Source: a virus. From it: a stretch of DNA of 20,548 nucleotides. The stretch lies in the IMG/VR virus record IMGVR_UViG_3300037242_000213, positions 1-20,548 of that record; one strand, 5' to 3'. Positions 13,531-20,074 of this stretch are shown here, piece after piece. The notes below the pieces were generated by a model. The model did not search any database. It was not told the origin of the DNA and was given only the letters and a program-made list of their open reading frames with translations. The position numbers were made by a program, and so were the translations under genes. Every line of letters starts with the position of its first letter. Position 1 is the stretch's first letter.

Positions 13531-14455
13531 ATTCTCCCTCCTTTGCGGGCTCGGCCTTCGGCGCTTCCGTGGCAATCTCGCCAGCGGCCCGGCGCAAGCG
13601 CGCCTCTTCAATCTCACTCCACACGTCGAGCAGAAACGATTCCATCACCCAGGCGGGAATTACCTTACCCTTTGGGAAGCTGGTGCGCAGCCCGGTTTGC
13701 CGGTTCGTGTATGCGGGTAGGATGCCCTCTTCGGCGCAGCACGCTTCGAGGAACGCGCATGCGCTTTTAATTGCGGAGAAATCGCCCTTGCGGAGCTTGT
13801 CAACCACCACCATTAGTTCCTCGGGAACCTTGCGCGATGGTCCGACAGGTGCTTCGATCTGCGCCTGTGCCTGTTCCTCGGTAACCGTCGTTGCCTCGCG
13901 AATCTGCTCAACCTCGGTTTCGTCCGCGAAGCCCAGTCCGAACAGGGAAAGGGTCGCCCGCCGCTTCGCCTTCGTCTCCGCCTTCATCATCGCGTTCGCA
14001 CGCTCGGTCGGGCTCAGCGGGACATACGTGCCATCGGGCTCGAACTGATTCCGGCCGTCCTTGTTGTGCCAGCGGCCGCCCTCTTTCTGTATCGGGACTG
14101 CGCCTATGGATTCTTCCTCGCGTCCACCCGGCGTGGAAGCGCGAGCCGTCACGATATAGACACCCTCAACCGTCTCGCGCGAGATGATCTTGCAGGACAC
14201 GTCGCGTTTATTGCGGAGCTGGTCAGTGCAATCCTTTTTCGTGTACAGGGTGAGGCTGACTTTACCGCCAGGCCCCTTCAGTTCCAGGTACTCGAACGGC
14301 TTCGTCAGCGGATTGAGATCGAGGCTCGCGCATAATTCTCGGTAATATGTTATACGCTGCGCTGGCGTGAGGGATGATAGGTCCCCCTGAAGTAAGACCT
14401 TCTCTAGCGCGTGCGCGTCCGGCGCGGTAAGTGCGGTAAGTGCGGTGCTATTCAT
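13499..14455 (-). CDS. RecT-like single-strand DNA annealing protein
   Basis: A 318-residue protein. Residues 30-120 (TYYRELCASLDLNPLTKPFE, YLELKG, LTLYTKKDCTDQLR, SIGAVPI) and the conserved helix MKAETKAKRRATL with LSLFGLGFADETE (157-181) follow the phage RecT/annealing-protein pattern. It would pair complementary single strands in phage recombination and repair. AGGAGG lies 8 bp before the ATG. It is followed by the Gp157-like gene, a common pairing. The last five residues are DDLPF, resembling the acidic tip by which single-strand binding proteins dock partners. A separate exonuclease partner is not seen in the window. Confidence 0.75.
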   Translation of the reverse strand: MNSTALTALTAPDAHALEKVLLQGDLSSLTPAQRITYYRELCASLDLNPLTKPFEYLELKGPGGKVSLTLYTKKDCTDQLRNKRDVSCKIISRETVEGVYIVTARASTPGGREEESIGAVPIQKEGGRWHNKDGRNQFEPDGTYVPLSPTERANAMMKAETKAKRRATLSLFGLGFADETEVEQIREATTVTEEQAQAQIEAPVGPSRKVPEELMVVVDKLRKGDFSAIKSACAFLEACCAEEGILPAYTNRQTGLRTSFPKGKVIPAWVMESFLLDVWSEIEEARLRRAAGEIATEAPKAEPAKEGEYVATADDLPF

Positions 14456-14488
14456 GTGTGTATTCCTCCTTGGATGCTGTGTGTGATC

Positions 14489-14767
14489 TCATAGCTTCAC
14501 CTCCGCGCGGATATCGCCAGCGAGAAAGCGCGCCGCCGCGATCTCGGCAAACCCACTGCTCTCTAATCGGCCTGCGCGCGCAAGATAGACGCGAGCGCCT
14601 TCGAGTGCCACGAGACCTGCCCGCTCCATACCATCCTCACAGCCGTCCTCGATCAACCTGTCAAGGATGTCGCGCGGCACGATTACCTCATCCATTTCGG
14701 GTTCGTCTAGGCCGAAGTAGTCATCGATTGTCTGGTTAGTTACGCCAGCGGGGTAGTTGCTTGACAT
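14489..14767 (-). CDS. Small acidic hypothetical protein, 92 aa
   Basis: Begins MSSNYPAGVTNQTIDDYFGL, with an acidic N-terminal half (EPEMDEVIVPRDILDRLIED) and an Ala-rich helical C-terminal half. No family recognised. The longer frame extending to 15106 is rejected because it runs through the lysozyme gene in another frame with low-quality sequence. The ATG at 14767 has no Shine-Dalgarno. It lies between the lysozyme and the RecT-like gene. Confidence 0.55.
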   Translation of the reverse strand: MSSNYPAGVTNQTIDDYFGLDEPEMDEVIVPRDILDRLIEDGCEDGMERAGLVALEGARVYLARAGRLESSGFAEIAAARFLAGDIRAEVKL

Positions 14768-14822
14768 GACCAAATTTTGCCAAGGGAACGCGTACGTGTA
14801 AATAGTACTTGTTTCGTAGTAC

Positions 14823-15275
14823 TCACGCCTTTTCAAGTGCCGCCGCCTGCGCCAGCGGCAGAAAGCTAAGGTATTCGTCACGGTCCACACCTGGCCGGGC
14901 GATGTACCACGCCTCATCGAGATTCGCCACGCGCTCGCCATACAGCAGCCACGCTGCATTCGCGTTCGTGAGGGCATCAAACAGCCGCGCTTCGGTGTTG
15001 GGTGCGAAAGGTACCGCTTCACCCGCATCGAGCGGGATGTTGAAGATATGCTCGTAAACGTCCCGCGCGACGTTGGGATCGCGCATGTTGATTTGCCAGC
15101 ATCCATAGGAGCGGTCGCCGGTCTTGACGTTCCCGTTGTAGGCGTCCGGGTTGCCTCGGCTCTCGCGCCAAGCGATGGCGCACATGCAGACGACCTCGGA
15201 GACGCCGGGCGAAACCTCGACGGTGTCGCGGAAGCCCGCGGCGCGGGCGGTTGAGCAAATCTGCGCCATAGTCAT
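14823..15275 (-). CDS. Lysozyme-like muramidase / transglycosylase
   Basis: Reads MTMAQICSTARAAGFRDTVE, then CAIAWRESRGNPDAYNGN (catalytic Glu at about residue 38) and SYGCWQINMRD, the goose-type/SLT lysozyme-like core found in phage endolysins and tail lysozymes, then a helical tail with WYIARPGVDRDEYLSFL. It would cut peptidoglycan glycan strands. No signal peptide, so it would need a holin or be virion-borne. The ATG at 15275 is chosen; 15269 and 15332 are in-frame alternatives. No good ribosome binding site; a TATATC hexamer lies 8 bp before the ATG. It heads the leftward gene train ahead of recombination genes, an unusual place for a lysin. Confidence 0.75.
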   Translation of the reverse strand: MTMAQICSTARAAGFRDTVEVSPGVSEVVCMCAIAWRESRGNPDAYNGNVKTGDRSYGCWQINMRDPNVARDVYEHIFNIPLDAGEAVPFAPNTEARLFDALTNANAAWLLYGERVANLDEAWYIARPGVDRDEYLSFLPLAQAAALEKA

Positions 15276-15324
15276 TTTTCCATGATATACTCGCCGGGTA
15301 TCCCTCCGATACAATCTGTCACTT

Positions 15325-15357
15325 GGGCGCATCCTCGCGGGTGCGCCCGTTTTTTGT
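15325..15357 (+). terminator. Intrinsic terminator facing right
   Basis: GGGCGCATCC-TCGC-GGGTGCGCCC (10-bp stem with one G-U, 4-nt loop, 15325-15348) followed by GTTTTTTG. It works only for rightward transcription, yet no annotated rightward gene precedes it within 6 kb. It separates the lysozyme leader from the 15406 gene. Confidence 0.85.
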
Positions 15358-15370
15358 TACCCGAGTACTA

Positions 15371-15399
15371 TTGGTTTGGGTCGCGGAAACGGCTAGAAT
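15371..15399 (+). promoter_or_regulatory. Putative promoter of the 15406 gene
   Basis: TTGGTT (15371-15376), 17-bp spacer, TAGAAT (15394-15399). The start codon lies 7 bp after the -10 element, so the transcript would be leaderless. No Shine-Dalgarno is present. Confidence 0.45.
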
Positions 15400-15405
15400 G
15401 GCCGG

Positions 15406-16515
15406 ATGAAGCGCTTTATACTTCTATTCCTCCCGGCCCTCGCTGCCGCGCAGGGCCTCCAATTCTACCCGTTCGGTCCCTGCCGCCTGGTGGATACTCG
15501 CGGCACGGCATTCGGATTCGCCGGCCAAGCGCCGTTCAGCGGCCCATCGCTCGCGCCGATGAGCACAACTGTATTCCCATTCCTGTCCTCCGCGCAGGCT
15601 GCCACGACAGCCCCGTCCCCGTGCGGACAGATTCCCGCGACGGCGCAGGCCTACGCGCTTAACATCACGGTCGTTCCGCAAGCGCAAGCCAACGACGATC
15701 TGGCAATCGTCGCGGTGGATTACATCACGGCTTGGCCTGCGCCGACTCCCGGAGCCACAGCGATGCCACAGCCGGTTGTAGCCACACTCGACGATCCGCA
15801 GGGGATGATCGTGCAGAACGCGGCGACGATCAGCGACGGCGGAGGCGGGATACAGGTCTACAACGCTGGGCCGGCCACGACGGATATCGTCATCGATATA
15901 AATGGGTATTATGCCCCTGGCCAAGATGGGGCAACTGGTGCGCCGTGGCCGGTCATGTGGAACGGTCCCGGTATGCCGCTCTACCCGAATCAGCCAGGCA
16001 TGCCGCCGGGGACGGCGCTCGCCTGTTTGCCGTACAGTCCGGTGGGATATAGTGGTATGCCCTACGCCTCACCAGGTAATCTTTACTATGAGCCAGGTGC
16101 ACAAACGCCAGTGGCTACGGTGGTTGGTTCACCTTTTACACTGACGTATGCCGTGGTTGCGACCGATACCCCGATGACCATAGCGGCCGCACTGGCCGCG
16201 CTCGTGAGCGGCAACGCCGGGTTGGTAACCGCGGGAGTAACGGTCAGTGTAGACGGCATGGGTGATTTGACCCTTGCCGTCCCTGCGGCGCTGGGGGTGT
16301 TCGGGTTGATCGCAAACTTCGGGACCGGCGCAACGGCCGAATCTATGAGCGTGGCCGGGAACGAAGTGACGGTTTCCGGCACGGCAACAGCGGGAGATAC
16401 AGCCATCCTCAATCTCAGCTTCTCCGCGGTCACCACCACGCCGGATCAGCTTTGGGTGTGCATGATCGGCAAATCACAGACGGGAGAATGGGTGGCAATC
16501 GCCACAGCGCCGTAG
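15406..16515 (+). CDS. Exported protein with Acidobacteria-type surface domain
   Basis: A 369-residue protein. Residues 1-16 (MKRFILLFLPALAAAQ) are a signal peptide, probably cut after ALAAA. Residues about 20-172 match the domain common in Acidobacteria secreted proteins: FYPFGPCRLVDTRG with Cys26, PSPCGQIP with Cys73, AYALNITVVPQ, QGMIVQNAA and DIVIDINGYYAPG. Residues 200-369 are Gly/Ala/Thr-rich beta sequence (AALAALVSGNAGLVTAGVTV, LWVCMIGKSQTGEWVAIA) like phage fibre or decoration domains. It may be a virion protein carrying a host-derived head, or an exported surface protein altering the infected cell. The next gene's ATG directly follows its stop. Confidence 0.7.
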   Translation: MKRFILLFLPALAAAQGLQFYPFGPCRLVDTRGTAFGFAGQAPFSGPSLAPMSTTVFPFLSSAQAATTAPSPCGQIPATAQAYALNITVVPQAQANDDLAIVAVDYITAWPAPTPGATAMPQPVVATLDDPQGMIVQNAATISDGGGGIQVYNAGPATTDIVIDINGYYAPGQDGATGAPWPVMWNGPGMPLYPNQPGMPPGTALACLPYSPVGYSGMPYASPGNLYYEPGAQTPVATVVGSPFTLTYAVVATDTPMTIAAALAALVSGNAGLVTAGVTVSVDGMGDLTLAVPAALGVFGLIANFGTGATAESMSVAGNEVTVSGTATAGDTAILNLSFSAVTTTPDQLWVCMIGKSQTGEWVAIATAP

Positions 16516-17022
16516 ATGCGAGGCGGAAGCGAGCGCCGCACAGCCGTCCTCCGCTGGGGGACATGCGCTAATCCAGACTGCGGGCGCGAGTTCCACTGGA
16601 TGGACTACGTGCTGAGCATGGCCGAATGGGATAAGGAACCAGAGGACCGGATATTCAGGGGGCCCTGCCATTTCTTCTGTTCGCGGTCTTGCTCCGCAAA
16701 GGACGCACTGGCGAAGCGGCGCAAGATGCCGCATATCCTCGATACCCGCATCGTCGAGTTATGGGGCTCGGGCATGAGTACGTACGAGATTGCAGAACTC
16801 CTCAAGGTGGGACGTGGCGCGGTTCATGGGCGCCTACGGACGTTAGGGATAGCGATGCGAGGGCGCCGCATGCGGAAATTCTGCATCGGTTGCGGACAGC
16901 ATGCACCGTGGCGAGGGTTTCGTTGCAAGGCGTGCTGGACTGCTAAGGATAGGGCGCGGCGCTCCCGGTGCTACCAGAAACGTCGCGCGAGGGAACTAAA
17001 CCTGGTCCGTTCCGGGCGGTAG
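16516..17022 (+). CDS. Zinc-finger and helix-turn-helix protein
   Basis: A 168-residue protein with three parts. First, a treble-clef-like finger from CANPDCGREF (C17, C22) and PCHFFCSRSC (C51, C55, C59). Second, a helix-turn-helix at about 85-112 (MSTYEIAELLKVGRGAVHGR). Third, a second zinc ribbon CIGCG (C123, C126) with CKAC (C137, C140), ending in a strongly basic tail. It should bind DNA; regulator or homing-nuclease relative are both possible, but no nuclease motif is seen. The ATG directly follows the previous stop (TAGATG) and lacks a Shine-Dalgarno, so translation is probably coupled. Its end overlaps the convergent gene by 27 bp. Confidence 0.65.
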   Translation: MRGGSERRTAVLRWGTCANPDCGREFHWMDYVLSMAEWDKEPEDRIFRGPCHFFCSRSCSAKDALAKRRKMPHILDTRIVELWGSGMSTYEIAELLKVGRGAVHGRLRTLGIAMRGRRMRKFCIGCGQHAPWRGFRCKACWTAKDRARRSRCYQKRRARELNLVRSGR

Positions 17023-17868
17023 GTCGTTTCGCGAAACCTGCGCATCGCCGAACGGGCCCAGTGTGAAGGATTCATTCGGGAGCAATTGGCGCTGAGGCAC
17101 GGGCGCGAAGTTTGGATTCGGCGCGGGCGCTGGCGCATTCGAGAAAGTGAAAGTGGGCGTCCCGACGCCGCCGGTCAGATTGCCCCACACGCCCGGATAG
17201 CCGACGCCATTCTGAGCGTTGAGCTGCATCTGTATGCCGACGTTGATCGGCACACTGGCGCCGCTCGCTTGCGGCCACATAATCACCCACGGCTGCCGCG
17301 TCTCTCCGTTGGCCACGAATGTGAACGGGGCGTACATAGTGTCGTAGTTGTTGACAACAGCCGCAGTTGCCTGCGCAGGCGTCATTCCCATCGCCTGGGC
17401 CATCGCGAGAGCTTGCGCATACGTGCTGAGCAATCCGGGGTTGAAGCCGTCCGGTCCCTGCGCGCCGGGAGGCAGCGGAGCACCACCGATTGTTGCGGGC
17501 GTGGGCGCAATGGTGTACTGCGGATAGTTCGGCTGTCCGGGGATGTTGAACGCGAGAGCCTGCGCACCGGTGATCGTCACGGTAGTCCACACCGGCATCG
17601 AGCCAGGGACAGCCTTCCAGCAGCCGTACGCTACAGCCGGAGTCGCGGTGGTGATCGGATTCCCGCTGGGGTCCACCGACATACTCCACGTCTTGGAGAG
17701 CTGCGTCGAATCATAGCTATTGGGGCTGAAGCTCCCGGTTGCCGCAAGCACCTGGTCGGCGGTGTACTGTGGCAGGAGGTTCAATTCTGCCAATCCGTAG
17801 GCGGACATGATCGGCTGGGGAAGCGGCGCGGGGATCGACTGGAGGGCGGGAACGCTGGGTGTGCTCAT
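16996..17868 (-). CDS. Probable virion protein, Pro/Ala/Gly-rich, 290 aa
   Basis: Reads MSTPSVPALQSIPAPLPQPI, with a beta-rich middle (SKTWSMSVDPSGNPITTATP, PVWTTVTITGAQALAF) and a Pro/Asn/Gln-rich end (APAPAPNPNFAPVPQRQLLP). No named family, but the low-complexity Pro/Ala edges around a beta core, absence of Cys clusters and location among mixed-orientation fibre-like genes suggest a structural or tail-associated protein. No signal peptide. The ATG at 17868 has TATCAT 7 bp upstream and no Shine-Dalgarno. It is divergent from the 17892 gene, sharing the promoter region. Confidence 0.55.
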   Translation of the reverse strand: MSTPSVPALQSIPAPLPQPIMSAYGLAELNLLPQYTADQVLAATGSFSPNSYDSTQLSKTWSMSVDPSGNPITTATPAVAYGCWKAVPGSMPVWTTVTITGAQALAFNIPGQPNYPQYTIAPTPATIGGAPLPPGAQGPDGFNPGLLSTYAQALAMAQAMGMTPAQATAAVVNNYDTMYAPFTFVANGETRQPWVIMWPQASGASVPINVGIQMQLNAQNGVGYPGVWGNLTGGVGTPTFTFSNAPAPAPNPNFAPVPQRQLLPNESFTLGPFGDAQVSRNDLPPGTDQV

Positions 17869-17874
17869 GCGCGC

Positions 17875-17881
17875 TATGATA
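17875..17881. promoter_or_regulatory. Shared -10 element of divergent genes
   Basis: The 7-bp TATGATA reads as TATGAT on the plus strand and TATCAT on the minus strand, each five of six consensus bases. It lies 11 bp before the rightward ATG (17892) and 7 bp before the leftward ATG (17868). No good -35 is seen for either. Confidence 0.4.
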
Positions 17882-17891
17882 CCCTATTTCC

Positions 17892-18203
17892 ATGCCTAAC
17901 GTCTTCCTTGGCGACATCGAGAACATCGGCAAGCACATCGGCACCGGCATCCTCCGCGCCGCCCCGCTGGTCGAGAAAATCTTAACCTCGAAGCCCGTCG
18001 CCGCCATCCCGACGTTCGGCCCCATCCTCTCGGAATTGGGGACGATCTTTTCGAATATCGAGGCCGCGAAGACCGCGCCGTTGACAGCCGCCGAGGTCGA
18101 AGAGATCGTCGCTTCGGTGGTCGCGGCGCTGCAAATCAAGTCCGCCGCGAGTAGCGCTGCCGCTGCCACGGCATCCCCGTCTTTCACCATCAGCACCCCC
18201 TAG
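17892..18203 (+). CDS. Small hypothetical protein, 103 aa
   Basis: Reads MPNVFLGDIENIGKHIGTGI, then amphipathic helices (LVEKILTSKPVAAIPTFGPI) and an Ala/Ser-rich tail ending PSFTISTP. No family recognised and no signal peptide. It ends 7 bp before the putative lipoprotein gene and is likely co-transcribed with it. Both proteins contain similar Ala-rich helical stretches, so they may act together at the membrane, which is only a guess. Confidence 0.55.
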   Translation: MPNVFLGDIENIGKHIGTGILRAAPLVEKILTSKPVAAIPTFGPILSELGTIFSNIEAAKTAPLTAAEVEEIVASVVAALQIKSAASSAAAATASPSFTISTP

Positions 18204-18210
18204 GAGCCAT

Positions 18211-18747
18211 ATGAACCTCAAGACCAAATCAATCGCCGCTTTCCTCGTTCTTGCCGTGCTGCTGTGCGCCGCATGCGGAGCCGCCGAAGTCGTCACCGGC
18301 CTGGAGTTGGCCATCGACGCCGCCGAAGCCGTACTGCCCGCTATCGCAACAGCGGCGAACGTGCCGCCCGCAACGGTCACGCTGATCGATAATTACCTTG
18401 CCGCCGTCGCCACCGCGCTATCGCAAACTTCAGCGCTGCTCGCGTCGAGCCCGGCCTCGGGAACTGCGGTTGAAGCGGGCCAGATTACCGCGCTATTCGC
18501 GCAAGCTCTCGTTCCCGTGCTTCCGGCCGGTACGCCGCAAGCAGTCGCCGCCGCCGTCCAGGCCGTTGGCAACGCCGTGGCGAACTTCGTAGCGCAGTTC
18601 ACAGCGACAACCACGCCCGCCGGTGGCACCGCGTTCGCGGCTGCTAAGCGGCGAGGCTCGGTGAAACTCACGAAGGGGCAGAAGGCGCAAGTTGTAGCGC
18701 TGAAGGCGCGCGCCGATGCCGTGCTGGCAAAACTCCCAAAGAGATGA
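18211..18747 (+). CDS. Putative lipoprotein, Ala-rich, 178 aa
   Basis: Begins MNLKTKSIAAFLVLAVLLCAAC, a signal peptide with a lipobox-like end (the Cys at position 22 would be lipidated, although Cys at -3 is not ideal). The rest is Ala/Val/Thr-rich helices (AIDAAEAVLPAIATAANVPP) and a basic tail (RRGSVKLTKGQKAQVVALKA). AGGAG lies 4-5 bp before the ATG. An exported Ala-rich lipoprotein in a phage could serve superinfection exclusion or lysis, but this is inference. A 12-bp-stem hairpin follows its stop. Confidence 0.6.
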   Translation: MNLKTKSIAAFLVLAVLLCAACGAAEVVTGLELAIDAAEAVLPAIATAANVPPATVTLIDNYLAAVATALSQTSALLASSPASGTAVEAGQITALFAQALVPVLPAGTPQAVAAAVQAVGNAVANFVAQFTATTTPAGGTAFAAAKRRGSVKLTKGQKAQVVALKARADAVLAKLPKR

Positions 18748-18755
18748 TGGCTCTA

Positions 18756-18788
18756 GGAAGGGCGCGGCTTGGCCACCCGCGCCCTTCC
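18756..18788. repeat. Perfect 12-bp-stem hairpin between convergent genes
   Basis: GGAAGGGCGCGG, loop CTTGGCCAC, CCGCGCCCTTCC. It follows the lipoprotein gene by 8 bp and lies about 60 bp past the end of the convergent gene. No T-run follows on either strand, so it may act as an mRNA end stabiliser or a Rho-assisted stop rather than a classical terminator. Confidence 0.75.
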
Positions 18789-18848
18789 AGTTGCTCTGGC
18801 TATCGTGTTCTCTTCGGCAGTCTCCTTTCTTTAGATTCCTCCAGCCTA

Positions 18849-20024
18849 TCAGAGGCAATAGCTTCCGATCTGCCCGCACTGGTACGGAATCGCTCGCCGC
18901 GTCGTGATCTTCTCAAGAACGAGCTGCGTCACGTAGGAATCGCCGACGCCAGCCTGCACGCCCCACCAGGCGTTTTCAATCGCGCCGTCCACCCATGTGC
19001 CGTTTGGGCCTTGTTCTGTGATGGCCTGGCGCACCGCGTAAGTTGGCGAAAGAGCCGCGGTGCCCATCACCACATCCATTCCGTTCGATGGCGTTGGGCG
19101 CACGATCAGCCCAAGCGTCTGGGCGCTTGGATCGCGGGCGCAAGCGTTCCAGGCGATGCCGAGAATCCCCGCGTAACAGTCCACCGAAGGGAACGAGAAC
19201 AGCGCATCCTTTCCCACCGCGCCGCCGTTGATGTATGACGAATCGCCGTCCGGCGCTGAACCGAACGCCCCCACACTCGCTGGGGATTCGCTGATCGCCT
19301 GCCACGCGGCGTCTGAGCTTGGCGCCACTGTAGTCCAGGCGTTGAACGCGTTCGCGGCGGGGAAGTACGCCTTGACCTGGCACGGCCCGAGGCGCGTGTT
19401 ATTGAAGCTCCCGGAGCCGTCAGAGATTACGATGTCGCAGATAGAGAAGCCATTGCCGGGCGTGAACGGCACGTTGGCCACGAGCTGGAAGATGGACGGC
19501 TGCGGGCCCCACGTGATGTTGGGTGCGCTGGGTTGCCCCGGATTCGTCGTGTCGAGCACATCGTTGATGTAGAGCGCGCACCATCCGTTGCCGCTTCCTG
19601 GAAAGTACCAGTCCAGGTCGACCGAATACCACGTGTTGAGCGCGAGTGCCGCCTGTGAAGTGTACACGAGACCGCCCAGTGTGGTGAATCCGTCGCCACC
19701 GATGTAGATGCGAATGCGCCCATCATTCGAGGCCGTGACGGTGGTAATGCATCCGGTGGCCGTGAGCCACGCGGCGATGTTCGATTCCCACCGCGAGCCG
19801 ATATTTGAGATGGAGAGCGAGAGGCTCAAGCGCCAGTGCTGTTGAATGTCGAATGTGAGTCCGTAGAGCACCTGGAGGTTGGCTGCGTAATAGGCGTTCT
19901 GGTTGCGCCCGGCGGTGATCTGAAATCCGTAGCCAGCGGGGGTGTAGTTGTATTTCAGTCCGGCCCCGATGCCGATAGCGGCGGTGGTACACCAGGAGGC
20001 GGAGTCGGCGAAGCGGATGGCCAC
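18849..20024 (-). CDS. Lectin-like probable tail/virion protein, 391 aa
   Basis: A beta-rich protein. Residues about 45-160 look like a concanavalin/LamG-type jelly roll: LQVLYGLTFDIQQHWRLSLS, GRIRIYIGGDG and LNTWYSVDLDWYFPGSGNGW followed by CALYINDVLDTT, the usual 'W y ... g ... yvDg' strand pair of carbohydrate-binding domains in phage structural proteins. The second half has Ser/Gly/Asn-rich repeats of beta character. It may be a fibre, decoration or receptor-binding protein that contacts host glycans. No signal peptide, no clear Shine-Dalgarno before ATG 20024. It is divergent from the pentapeptide gene. Confidence 0.65.
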   Translation of the reverse strand: MAIRFADSASWCTTAAIGIGAGLKYNYTPAGYGFQITAGRNQNAYYAANLQVLYGLTFDIQQHWRLSLSLSISNIGSRWESNIAAWLTATGCITTVTASNDGRIRIYIGGDGFTTLGGLVYTSQAALALNTWYSVDLDWYFPGSGNGWCALYINDVLDTTNPGQPSAPNITWGPQPSIFQLVANVPFTPGNGFSICDIVISDGSGSFNNTRLGPCQVKAYFPAANAFNAWTTVAPSSDAAWQAISESPASVGAFGSAPDGDSSYINGGAVGKDALFSFPSVDCYAGILGIAWNACARDPSAQTLGLIVRPTPSNGMDVVMGTAALSPTYAVRQAITEQGPNGTWVDGAIENAWWGVQAGVGDSYVTQLVLEKITTRRAIPYQCGQIGSYCL

Positions 20025-20039
20025 GGTACGATGGTACTA

Positions 20040-20068
20040 TTGCGCCAACCAAACGTGCGTGGAATAAT
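20040..20068 (+). promoter_or_regulatory. Putative promoter of the pentapeptide gene
   Basis: TTGCGC (20040-20045), 17-bp spacer, AATAAT (20063-20068), then 6 bp to the ATG. The RNA would begin at or near the start codon. The -35 is weak (three or four of six). Confidence 0.35.
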
Positions 20069-20074
20069 CCCTGC

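Noticed and set aside
13033-13770. 245-aa plus-strand frame
   Set aside because: Antisense to the Gp157-like and RecT-like genes, both of which have strong ribosome binding sites and family-like sequence.
14489-15106. Long version of the 92-aa gene, 205 residues
   Set aside because: The added N-terminal part runs through the lysozyme gene in another frame and reads as Ser/Arg-rich noise.
18756-18788. Hairpin as a classical intrinsic terminator
   Set aside because: Perfect stem but no T-run on either strand, so only listed as a hairpin.
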